Shown in pieces: positions 8,600 to 16,483 of a stretch of 64,000 nucleotides of DNA. This DNA is from Kriegella aquimaris (lineage in GTDB: Bacteria > Bacteroidota > Bacteroidia > Flavobacteriales > Flavobacteriaceae). The stretch spans positions 1-64,000 of the forward strand of contig NZ_FNGV01000004.1 in the NCBI RefSeq assembly GCF_900103215.1, read 5' to 3'. The first letter of the stretch is position 1; every line of letters starts with the position of its first letter. A model generated the notes under the pieces. The model had not been told where the DNA came from and ran no database searches. It saw only the letters and a program-made list of their open reading frames with translations. The translations under genes and the position numbers were made by a program.

Positions 8600-9415
8600 A
8601 TGATAAAAATTAAAACACCCGAGGAAATAGAATTGATGCGCGAAAGTGCTTTGATCGTCTCTAAGACTTTAGGTATGTTGGCTTCCAAGATCAAGCCTGG
8701 CGTTACTTCCTTACAATTGGATAAAATGGCCGAAGCATTTATTCGCGACCATGGGGCCGAACCCGGATTTTTAGGTATGTACGACTTTCCAAACTCCTTG
8801 AACATGAGTCCGAATGCCCAAGTAGTTCATGGCATACCTAACGATGAACCTTTAAAAGATGGCGATATTATATCTGTTGACTGCGGATCGTTTAAAAATG
8901 GATATTATGGAGATCATGCCTATACCTTTGAAGTAGGTGAAGTTGCAGAAGAAACCAAAAAATTGCTACGGGTCACCAAAGAATCACTTTATGCTGGTAT
9001 TCGTGAGTTTAGAGAAGGAAATCGAGTCGGTGACGTAGCCTACGCCATTCAAAATTATTGTGAAAGTCATGGTTACGGCGTAGTAAGGGAATTAGTAGGC
9101 CATGGACTTGGAAAAAAACTACATGAGAGTCCTGAAATGCCAAATTATGGCAAGCGCGGAAGAGGTAAAAAGTTTGTCGAGGGTATGGTAGTAGCTATCG
9201 AACCCATGATCAATATGGGAACACGCAGAATTAAGCAACTCAAAGACGGTTGGACGATTCTTACGGCAGACGGACAACCCAGCGCCCATTTTGAACACGA
9301 TGTAGCCATCGTAGATGGTAAGCCAGAGCTGCTTTCTACCTTTCAATATATTTATGATGCATTAGGCATCAAGAGTGATGAAGAGGATGAATTCCGAAAA
9401 AAAGTGAACAACTAA
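8600..9415 (+). CDS. map: Type I methionine aminopeptidase
   Basis: A 271-residue cytoplasmic enzyme that removes the initiator methionine from new proteins. The start IKIKTPEEIELMRESALIV is typical of bacterial MetAP-I. Metal ligands are seen in DIISVDCGSFKNGYYGDHAY (two Asp), VGHGLGKKLHE (His), VAIEPM (Glu) and HFEHDVAIV (Glu). The ATG at 8600 was preferred over TTG 8591, since the latter lies inside the promoter element. The C-terminus has a short acidic extension (SDEEDEF). The methyltransferase gene begins 17 bases downstream. Confidence 0.96.
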   Translation: MIKIKTPEEIELMRESALIVSKTLGMLASKIKPGVTSLQLDKMAEAFIRDHGAEPGFLGMYDFPNSLNMSPNAQVVHGIPNDEPLKDGDIISVDCGSFKNGYYGDHAYTFEVGEVAEETKKLLRVTKESLYAGIREFREGNRVGDVAYAIQNYCESHGYGVVRELVGHGLGKKLHESPEMPNYGKRGRGKKFVEGMVVAIEPMINMGTRRIKQLKDGWTILTADGQPSAHFEHDVAIVDGKPELLSTFQYIYDALGIKSDEEDEFRKKVNN

Positions 9416-9432
9416 CAGTTGGCAATGACCAG

Positions 9433-10197
9433 TTGAAAAAACTTTCTAAGCTCATACTTAATATCGTACCAAGACCACTGCTCATTAAATTGAGTTATTG
9501 GGCAGGTCCGTTTATTGCCTTTATTATGCGCGGGGATACATATACCGACCCCATAGACGGTAAAAGTTTTAGAAAGTTTCTCACTTACGGTTATGAAAAA
9601 CCTCGGGAAAATGTACTCTCTCCCTCTACCCTATCTTTAGAGCGCCATCGGCTCCTGTGGCTCTTTTTAAAGAACAAGACAGATTTTTTCACAGCCAAGC
9701 ACAAGGTATTACACTTTGCACCCGAACAAGCCTTCTATAAGCGCTTTAGAGGCCTTATCAACCTAGATTACACCACTACTGACCTCAACTCCCCTTTAGC
9801 CGATGTGAGGGCCGATATTTGTGCGCTCCCGTTTTCCGATAACTCTTTTGACGTAATTTTCTGTAACCATGTTTTGGAACATATACCCGACGACACCAAA
9901 GCCATGCAAGAATTATATCGTGTGCTAAGACCGGGTGGATGGGGTGTTTTTCAAATTCCGCAAGACTTGACCCGCGTAAAAACTTATGAAGACGATAGCA
10001 TTATCGATCGCAGGGAAAGGGCAAAGGTCTTTGGACAATACGATCATGTACGTATCTATGGCAGAGACTATTTTGACAAACTTCGCAGTATTGGGTTCAA
10101 AGTCGAAGAAATAGATTTTACCGCCTCATTGACCCCAGTTGAAATCGAGAAATTCCGGTTGGCAAAAGGAGAAATCATACCTTTCGTGAGAAAATAG
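9433..10197 (+). CDS. Class I SAM-dependent methyltransferase
   Basis: A 254-residue protein. After an N-terminal hydrophobic or amphipathic region and a conserved-looking SFRKFLTYGYEKPRENVLSP stretch, the Rossmann core has VLHFAPEQAFYKRF (in place of the usual DxGxGxG), DLNSPLADVRADICALPF and the post-motif FDVIFCNHVLEHIPDDTKAM then LYRVLRPGGW, typical of Methyltransf_11. The substrate is unknown. The start must be TTG at 9433: the nearby ATG at 9425 is out of frame and no in-frame ATG lies between the map stop and residue 1. It is probably cotranscribed with map. Confidence 0.85.
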   Translation: MKKLSKLILNIVPRPLLIKLSYWAGPFIAFIMRGDTYTDPIDGKSFRKFLTYGYEKPRENVLSPSTLSLERHRLLWLFLKNKTDFFTAKHKVLHFAPEQAFYKRFRGLINLDYTTTDLNSPLADVRADICALPFSDNSFDVIFCNHVLEHIPDDTKAMQELYRVLRPGGWGVFQIPQDLTRVKTYEDDSIIDRRERAKVFGQYDHVRIYGRDYFDKLRSIGFKVEEIDFTASLTPVEIEKFRLAKGEIIPFVRK

Positions 10198-10274
10198 TTC
10201 CCCTTGTAGTTTTCCCATTTCCGAATCTTGGCATCAAAGGAAAACCATGGCGATGATACAAAACAACACTTTGT

Positions 10275-11282
10275 TTATTTAATCACTAAAGCTTTAAATC
10301 CTTCGGTCATAAACTCCTGCGTATTTCCTTGCTCATCGAGATATACGATATAGGCTTCAAGCTCGCGCTGCTTGGTCAAAAACTTTAGGGCATCGTCTAA
10401 ATCCATAGCCATAAATGCGGTGGCATAGGCATCTGCCTTGGCGCAGGTGTTGGCCAAAATTGTCGCTCCCAACGTGTTCGAATTCTTTGTGAATCCCGTT
10501 ATGGGGTCAACCGTATGCACATACTTTTTTCCCGTGACCGGATCTACCCTAAAATGGCGATAATTACCGGAAGATGCCAACGCCTTATTCTTAAGCCCGA
10601 TCATCAACTTCATCCTTCGCATCTCCTCCATCTGAGGATCATCAACACCGACCGTCCAAGGTTTTTCCTTGAGCTTGTTCGAACCTCTGCCCACTAGTTC
10701 TCCACCTACTTCGATAAGATAGTCTTCTATTCCCTTTAAATCGAATAAAAGGGCCAATCGGTCTATGGCATAGCCCTTGGCTACGGCATTAAAATCAAAA
10801 TAAATATTAGGATTCGATTTTTTTACCGTGCCTTTTTCGGTCATACAAACCTTATCAAACCCTACGAACTCCAACAGACTGTCGACCTGTACACTATCCA
10901 TTTTAATCTGCACCCCAGGACCAAACCCCCAAGCATTTACCAATGACCCAACAGTAGGATCAAAATAGCCATTGGTTTTCTGATGGATATCTTTGGAGAG
11001 CACAAAAACATCATGAAACATATCATCAACAACAATTGTTGAATCACCGCGATTAATTTTTGAAATATCAGAATCGGGAATATAGGTCGACAACGAATGG
11101 TTTACCGCATTGAAAACGGAGTCGATTTCTGCTTGAAAATCGAGTTCTTTATCCGATAGATAGATAATATTATAAGTCGTGCCCAGCGCTTGCCCAGAAT
11201 TACTATTTCTGACTATGGTGGTGCCGTTCGAAGTGCAAGAAATAAAAACCGTTATACAAAGAAAACTAAAAACGCTACGCAT
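10275..11282 (-). CDS. apbE: FAD:protein FMN transferase, lipoprotein
   Basis: This 335-residue enzyme covalently attaches FMN, taken from FAD, to threonines of NqrB and NqrC. The N-terminus has a lipobox (CITVFISC, Cys16), so it is an envelope lipoprotein. Family signatures include GQALGTTYNIIYL, the FDFNAVAKGYAID region, IEVGGELVGRG, KYVHTVDPITG and CAKADAYATAFMAM with the metal-binding Asp. It overlaps the upstream small gene by 8 bases and lies just after the nqr operon on the same strand, which fits its maturation role. Confidence 0.95.
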   Translation of the reverse strand: MRSVFSFLCITVFISCTSNGTTIVRNSNSGQALGTTYNIIYLSDKELDFQAEIDSVFNAVNHSLSTYIPDSDISKINRGDSTIVVDDMFHDVFVLSKDIHQKTNGYFDPTVGSLVNAWGFGPGVQIKMDSVQVDSLLEFVGFDKVCMTEKGTVKKSNPNIYFDFNAVAKGYAIDRLALLFDLKGIEDYLIEVGGELVGRGSNKLKEKPWTVGVDDPQMEEMRRMKLMIGLKNKALASSGNYRHFRVDPVTGKKYVHTVDPITGFTKNSNTLGATILANTCAKADAYATAFMAMDLDDALKFLTKQRELEAYIVYLDEQGNTQEFMTEGFKALVIK

Positions 11283-11643
11283 TGCTTATTTCAATAAGGC
11301 CGTGATACTGTACAATATATTCTTCATTCAAATATACAGGTAGTTCTTGATTTGTGGCATTATATAATCCAACTCCCGCATAATAGGTACGCGCTTCATG
11401 TTTTGAAGCGTGATCTTTCATTTTCTGCATTAACGAACGATTATATTTTGTAGGATCTTCAGGGTAACTTACACTGCGCACTACGATAAAATGAAGTTCT
11501 TTTTCTTTAAGACAAACGAACTGTGGATTCTTCTTAGGCTTGCTGTTTACCCCCATGAATTCAAACCCTTCGGCTTCCAATTCCCTACCGACAATATTCA
11601 TGGCCAAATTGTGCAATTCTTGTTCTGTCAAAGGTTTGCCCAT
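11275..11643 (-). CDS. Conserved hypothetical protein between nqrF and apbE
   Basis: A 122-residue soluble-looking protein without signal peptide or membrane span. It starts with a helix (TEQELHNLAMNIVGRELEAE), followed by a basic KPKKNPQFVCLKEKELHFIVV strand region, a Lys/His-rich helix and a final YIVQYHGLIEI. I do not recognise a fold. None of the NqrF features (2Fe-2S cysteines, FAD or NADH motifs) is present, so any NqrF name for this family would be misleading. The 8-base overlap with apbE suggests translational coupling, and the position after nqrF suggests a role in Nqr assembly or flavinylation; that is inference. Confidence 0.8.
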   Translation of the reverse strand: MGKPLTEQELHNLAMNIVGRELEAEGFEFMGVNSKPKKNPQFVCLKEKELHFIVVRSVSYPEDPTKYNRSLMQKMKDHASKHEARTYYAGVGLYNATNQELPVYLNEEYIVQYHGLIEISNA

Positions 11644-11657
11644 ATTCTAAAATTAAG

Positions 11658-11695
11658 CTAAAAAAACCTGACAGGTTTGAAAATCTGTCAGGTTT
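11658..11695 (-). terminator. Hairpin after nqrF
   Basis: On the minus strand an 11-bp stem, AAACCTGACAG paired with CTGTCAGGTTT, with a 10-base loop is followed by a T run. It should end, or attenuate, the nqr transcript before the small gene and apbE. Confidence 0.85.
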
Positions 11696-11737
11696 GTTAG
11701 TTATGATTGTTCAACGATAAATCGGTATTCGTGATGT

Positions 11738-13045
11738 TTAACCACCAAAATCGTCAAAACGGATATGCTCATCAGGGATACCGAAATCTTCTCCCATTTT
11801 CTGAACCGCCTTGTTCATCAATGGAGGTCCACAGAAATAAAGTTCAATATCTTCAGGCGATTCATGAAGGCTCAAATAGTTGTCGATCACACAGTTATGG
11901 ATAAAACCAACGAAGCCATCACCCGGTGCATCAATATTTTCCTTCACTTTCCAATTATCTTCTTCCATTGGCTCTGATAGTGCCAAATAGAATTTGAAAT
12001 TCGGAAATTCTCTTTCCAATTCATAAAAATGCTCTAAATAGAACAATTCCCTTTTTGAACGTCCTCCGTACCAATACGTTACCTTTCTATTTGTTTTCAA
12101 AGTTTTGAAAAGATGGTACAAATGCGAACGCATGGGTGCCATACCGGCTCCACCACCGACATAAAGCATTTCAGAATCTGACTCGTTGATGAAGAATTCA
12201 CCATAAGGTCCTGAAATCACCACTTTATCACCTGGCTTTTGGGCAAATATAAAAGATGAGGCCACCCCAGGATTAACCGTCATCCAACCGTTTTTGGAAC
12301 GATCCCACGGTGGGGTAGCAATTCTTACATTCAACATAATCTCTCTACCTTCAGCAGGGTAAGAAGCCATTGAATACGCTCTTTCCACTGTTTCAGGATT
12401 TTTCATTACCAACGGCCACAATCCAAACTTATCCCATTCAGCTTGAAACTTATCAGGAGTTTCATGCTCTTCGGGGTGAGCCGTAATATCAATATCGGAA
12501 TACTTTATCTCACATGGAGGAATTTCGATTTGAATATATCCACCGGCCTTATAGTTCATATCCTCTGGAATCTGCACTACAAACTCTTTGATAAAGGAAG
12601 CCACATTGTAATTACGAACAACGGTAGCATCCCATTTTTTAATTCCAAAAACTTCTTCAGGAATGGTAATCTCCATGTCTTGCTTCACTTTCACCTGGCA
12701 AGCTAAACGAGCACCATGGTTCAATTCCTTTTTCGAGAAATGAGGGGTCTCGGTAGGCAATGCCTCGCCACCACCCGAAAGCACATGACATTCACATTGG
12801 ATACAGGTACCACCACCACCACATGCAGAAGGAAGAAATATTTTCTGGTTACCTAAAGTAGAAAGTAAAGAGCTACCTGAACCCACTTCTATTTTCTTTT
12901 CACCATTTATAGTAATGGTTACAGGTCCCGAAGGAGATAATTTTTCTTTGGTAAACAATAAAAGTGCGACCAAGAGCAGCAGTAGTATCATAAATGAGAC
13001 TACGGTAATCAATATGGTTCCACCTGTACTTGCAGCTAAAATCAT
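11738..13045 (-). CDS. nqrF: Na(+)-translocating NADH:quinone reductase subunit F
   Basis: This 435-residue subunit oxidises NADH and passes electrons through FAD and a 2Fe-2S centre. It has an N-terminal membrane helix (residues 7-32), a ferredoxin domain with the cluster cysteines in SACGGGGTCIQCECHV plus a later ACQVK, then an FAD-binding domain (AYSMASYPAE) and a NADH-binding domain (YVGGGAGMAPMRSHL, YWYGGRSKRELFY). The end (EHIRFDDFGG) is the canonical NqrF terminus. Last gene of the six-gene nqr operon, 2 bases after nqrE and followed by a terminator. Confidence 0.98.
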   Translation of the reverse strand: MILAASTGGTILITVVSFMILLLLLVALLLFTKEKLSPSGPVTITINGEKKIEVGSGSSLLSTLGNQKIFLPSACGGGGTCIQCECHVLSGGGEALPTETPHFSKKELNHGARLACQVKVKQDMEITIPEEVFGIKKWDATVVRNYNVASFIKEFVVQIPEDMNYKAGGYIQIEIPPCEIKYSDIDITAHPEEHETPDKFQAEWDKFGLWPLVMKNPETVERAYSMASYPAEGREIMLNVRIATPPWDRSKNGWMTVNPGVASSFIFAQKPGDKVVISGPYGEFFINESDSEMLYVGGGAGMAPMRSHLYHLFKTLKTNRKVTYWYGGRSKRELFYLEHFYELEREFPNFKFYLALSEPMEEDNWKVKENIDAPGDGFVGFIHNCVIDNYLSLHESPEDIELYFCGPPLMNKAVQKMGEDFGIPDEHIRFDDFGG

Positions 13046-13047
13046 GT

Positions 13048-13785
13048 TTATTTGTTTATGACATCGTTATAAGAAACCTCTTTTTCCTCGATTTCTTTTT
13101 TAATTTCTTTTTTCTCCTCAGTTTTTACAGCAGTATTTTCCTCTACCGGTGGTGCAGCATCGTCACCTCCAGTCAACATACCCCCAAAACTCTGAAAACC
13201 AATTCCCATCAACCCGGTAATGATAAATGTAATGCCCAACCCCCTCAATGGTGGCGGAACATTGGAATACCGAATTTTTTCACGTATCGCCGCAATGGCC
13301 AATATCGCCAAGAACCATCCGATACCTGAACTCACACCGTAGTTGAAAGCGAGACCCAAAGTTTCTATCTGTCGCGATTGCATAAATAATGATCCACCAA
13401 GAATTGCACAGTTTACCGCAATTAAGGGTAAAAAGATTCCCAAGGAATTATAAAGTGACGGAGAAAATTTTTCCACAACAATCTCTACCAACTGTACCAT
13501 AGTGGCTATGGTAGCGATAAAAAGAATAAAGGAAAGAAAACTCAGGTTGTAATCGGCGTATTCAGGCCCTAGCCAAGCCAAAGCTCCATCTTGCAACAAA
13601 TACTTATCCAACAACCAGTTCAAAGGTACGGTCACCGCCAATACGAAAATAACTGCGGCTCCAAGACCAACGGCGGTAGCGACCTTCTTGGAAACCGCCA
13701 AGTAGGAACACATACCCAAGAACACGGCAAAAACCATGTTGTCGATAAATATGGACCTAAAAAACAATTCTACATGCTCTAGCAT
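13048..13785 (-). CDS. nqrE: Na(+)-translocating NADH:quinone reductase subunit E
   Basis: An integral membrane subunit with six hydrophobic segments over residues 1-200, including the start EHVELFFRSIFIDNMVF with the conserved inner FLGMCSYLAVSK and the second half-repeat NCAILGGSLFM. Family members are usually about 200 residues; this one has 245. The extra residues 203-245 form a charged tail (Asp-Asp-Ala-Ala-Pro, then KKEIKKEIEEKE). It is coded 2 bases before nqrF and 21 bases after nqrD. Confidence 0.97.
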   Translation of the reverse strand: MLEHVELFFRSIFIDNMVFAVFLGMCSYLAVSKKVATAVGLGAAVIFVLAVTVPLNWLLDKYLLQDGALAWLGPEYADYNLSFLSFILFIATIATMVQLVEIVVEKFSPSLYNSLGIFLPLIAVNCAILGGSLFMQSRQIETLGLAFNYGVSSGIGWFLAILAIAAIREKIRYSNVPPPLRGLGITFIITGLMGIGFQSFGGMLTGGDDAAPPVEENTAVKTEEKKEIKKEIEEKEVSYNDVINK

Positions 13786-13806
13786 AATTCTTTTATTAAA
13801 TTTTGT

Positions 13807-14454
13807 TTAGTTGTCTTCTATCAAAGCTTTGTTTCGCGAACGTTGTACCCAAATAATGATGCCTACAACAATTAATGCCGCCGGAGGGATAATCATGAAT
13901 CCGTTGTTTTCATACCCTGTAGCGTAAAGTCCGGTTTTTTCAATAGGATTTCCCAAAACAGGAATACCGAATAGCGTACCTGAACCCAATAATTCCCTGA
14001 AAAAGCCGACGATGACCAAAATTACGCCGTAGCCCAAAGAGTTACCGATACCATCTAAAAACGATCTCCATGGCCCGTTGGCCAAAGCAAAAGCCTCGAA
14101 CCGACCCATGATGATACAGTTGGTAATAATCAAGCCTACAAAGACCGAAAGTGTTTTACTCAGCTCATAGGCAAAAGCCTTCAATACCTGGTCAACAATA
14201 ATAACCAAGGTCGCAACTACTACAAGCTGTACAATGATCCTTATTTTTGAGGGAATGATATTTCGCATCAACGAAATGACCACGTTACCCAAACCGAGTA
14301 CGAACATTACCGATATGGCCATTACGATAGAGGCCTTAAGTTCGGCGGTAATCGCCAAGGCCGAACAAATACCCAAAACCTGAATGGTAATCGGGTTGTT
14401 GTCAGCTAATGGATCTAAAATCAGATTTGCATCTTTTTTTGTCAATAGTGCCAT
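13807..14454 (-). CDS. nqrD: Na(+)-translocating NADH:quinone reductase subunit D
   Basis: A 215-residue membrane subunit, homologous to NqrE and RnfE, that forms part of the sodium channel and the intramembrane iron site. Family marks are LADNNPITIQVLGICSALA (first half-repeat with its Cys) and VGLIITNCIIMGRFEAFA (second half-repeat with its Cys), then NGPWRSFLDGIGNSLGYG. Six hydrophobic segments are visible. It is placed 3 bases after nqrC. Confidence 0.97.
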   Translation of the reverse strand: MALLTKKDANLILDPLADNNPITIQVLGICSALAITAELKASIVMAISVMFVLGLGNVVISLMRNIIPSKIRIIVQLVVVATLVIIVDQVLKAFAYELSKTLSVFVGLIITNCIIMGRFEAFALANGPWRSFLDGIGNSLGYGVILVIVGFFRELLGSGTLFGIPVLGNPIEKTGLYATGYENNGFMIIPPAALIVVGIIIWVQRSRNKALIEDN

Positions 14455-14457
14455 AGT

Positions 14458-15210
14458 TTATTTTTTTGTTCTGATGGTTTCCAAATAAGGTTTATAAAGT
14501 CGAACACTTTCCTGTATCATAGCAGACACCCCATTACCAGTAATGGTAGCCCCGGCAAGCGCATCAACCTCATTGTCGTCTTTTTCCTTGTTCAATGGGT
14601 CATTATTGCCCTTGGCTACGTTGATGCCGGCATATCGGGTACCATCCAAAATAGATTCCCCAGAAAAATCATCCATGAAGTAACGTTGTTTGATGTTGGC
14701 GCCAAGACCAGGAGTTTCCCCTTTATGATCAAAATATACGCCTTGTACCACCAAGTTATCATCCAATGAAATAAAGCCCCAAATGGCATCCCATAAACCT
14801 TTTCCGTACATAGGAATGATGTAGTACTTTTTTCCATCTTTATCACCTATGAACAAAGGCAACTTAGGAGAACCACCACTCTTTGCTATAGCCAATTGTT
14901 TCTTCAAGTCAATAAGATAGGCCTCATTGTCGGGTGTAGTTTTATCACCATCGATTACCAATTGCTCTGTGATGTATTTCGAAAACTCGCCTTCGACCAC
15001 GTCGGTAGGAACAAAACTAACACTACCTTCATCGGCATTTTCGTTAACACCCATCGCATATAGAATGTTCTGTTGTTTTTCGAACCGCTCGTTCTCTTCA
15101 ATTTTTTCTTTCAGGCCCGAAGCTAAAAAGGCCAGTACCGACCCAACGACCACAACCATAACGGCCGCAAAGACAACGGTGTATAAATTTTTATCTGTGT
15201 TGATCGCCAT
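14458..15210 (-). CDS. nqrC: Na(+)-translocating NADH:quinone reductase subunit C
   Basis: A 250-residue subunit with one N-terminal membrane helix (residues 9-31) and a periplasmic domain that carries covalent FMN. The flavinylation site is D216-ALAGAT-222 within NEVDALAGATITGNGVS; the FMN would be on Thr222. Position 219, often Ser or Thr, is Ala. GETPGLGANI (residues 164-173) is the other family signature. It is 3 bases from nqrD and 2 from nqrB. Confidence 0.97.
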   Translation of the reverse strand: MAINTDKNLYTVVFAAVMVVVVGSVLAFLASGLKEKIEENERFEKQQNILYAMGVNENADEGSVSFVPTDVVEGEFSKYITEQLVIDGDKTTPDNEAYLIDLKKQLAIAKSGGSPKLPLFIGDKDGKKYYIIPMYGKGLWDAIWGFISLDDNLVVQGVYFDHKGETPGLGANIKQRYFMDDFSGESILDGTRYAGINVAKGNNDPLNKEKDDNEVDALAGATITGNGVSAMIQESVRLYKPYLETIRTKK

Positions 15211-15212
15211 AA

Positions 15213-16481
15213 TTAAATTGTTTCTGCTTTAAGTTCTTTTGCTGCGCCCTCAGAATCTTTGGGTAAAATAGTCGCATTTTTTAGACGTTTCATTCTGCGC
15301 TTTATATTGCCACGGATAACATAGTGATCAATAGTCGGTGCAAAAACATTCATTAAAAGAATGGCCAAGAAAACACCCTCGGGATAAGCAGGATTGAACA
15401 CCCGGATCATCACCGACATAAACCCGATAAAAAATCCATAAATCCATTTACCTCTGTTGGTCTGTGCGCCTGTCACTGGATCCGTTGCCATATAGACAAT
15501 ACCAAAAGCCAAACCGCCTACCAATAAGTGTTTCCAGTAATCAAAGCTCATCAATCCGTAAAACTTACTTGTTTCGGTTATCCACCCCTGATCAACAACC
15601 CCGTTAAAGGCAAGCCCCATAACCAATGAACCTATTACGGCACTGAGCATAATACGCCAGCTGGCTATTTTACTAAAAATCAAGAAGAGCCCTCCCAATA
15701 GAATTAGAAAGGTAGAAGTCTCACCTACCGAACCAGGAATAAATCCGAAGAACATATCGGAAATAGAATAGGAATATTCATGACCCTGTGCCAAAAATCC
15801 TAAAATCGTCTCTCCGGAAATAGCATCGGGACCACCCGCCAAATCAACAGCTTCGTGAACCCAAACCTTATCACCACTCATCCACGTAGGATAGGCGAAG
15901 AATAAAAAGGCCCTAATAGTCAAAGCCGGATTAAGAATGTTCATACCCGTACCACCAAAAACCTCTTTTCCGATTACTACGCCGAAGACAACGGCTACGG
16001 CCAACATCCAAAGTGGTGTATCAATAGGAACAATTAAAGGCACTAACATACCGGTAACCAAGTATCCTTCTTCTACCTCGTGACCTTTGATTACCGCAAA
16101 AATAAATTCAACGATAAGACCAACCCCATACGATACGATGACCAATGGCAATACGGTTGTGATGCCTACCCAAAAGTTTTCCCAAGTAAGAAAATCATTC
16201 CATAACGAAAAGTTTTCTGGAAATCCGTTGATAGCCGAAAAGTGCTGGTACCCCGCATTAAACATGGAGAACAACAAAACCGGAACCAATGCCATGATAA
16301 CGGTATTCATCGTACGTTTCAAATCATCGGCAGCTCGAACATGCGAGCCGGAGTGCGTCGTTTCATCAGGTGCAAACAAAAACGTATGAAACGCATTGAA
16401 GGCCGGGGCCATTTTCTTGTCCCGATAATGATGCTTTAAAATGTGCAATCTCTTTTTAAAAGTCAATCTTTTATCGCTCAT
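15213..16481 (-). CDS. nqrB: Na(+)-translocating NADH:quinone reductase subunit B
   Basis: A 422-residue multi-spanning subunit, with about ten hydrophobic segments, that carries covalent FMN and riboflavin and binds quinone. GKEVFGGTGMNILNPALTIRAF (partly quoted; residues 171-192) is the family's core signature. The expected flavinylation motif is at residues 219-225, DAISGET, where the residue before the acceptor Thr225 is Glu instead of the usual Ala. DPVTGAQTNRGKWIYG near the end is also typical. The next gene upstream is nqrA, 2 bases away. Confidence 0.97.
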   Translation of the reverse strand: MSDKRLTFKKRLHILKHHYRDKKMAPAFNAFHTFLFAPDETTHSGSHVRAADDLKRTMNTVIMALVPVLLFSMFNAGYQHFSAINGFPENFSLWNDFLTWENFWVGITTVLPLVIVSYGVGLIVEFIFAVIKGHEVEEGYLVTGMLVPLIVPIDTPLWMLAVAVVFGVVIGKEVFGGTGMNILNPALTIRAFLFFAYPTWMSGDKVWVHEAVDLAGGPDAISGETILGFLAQGHEYSYSISDMFFGFIPGSVGETSTFLILLGGLFLIFSKIASWRIMLSAVIGSLVMGLAFNGVVDQGWITETSKFYGLMSFDYWKHLLVGGLAFGIVYMATDPVTGAQTNRGKWIYGFFIGFMSVMIRVFNPAYPEGVFLAILLMNVFAPTIDHYVIRGNIKRRMKRLKNATILPKDSEGAAKELKAETI

Positions 16482-16483
16482 CT

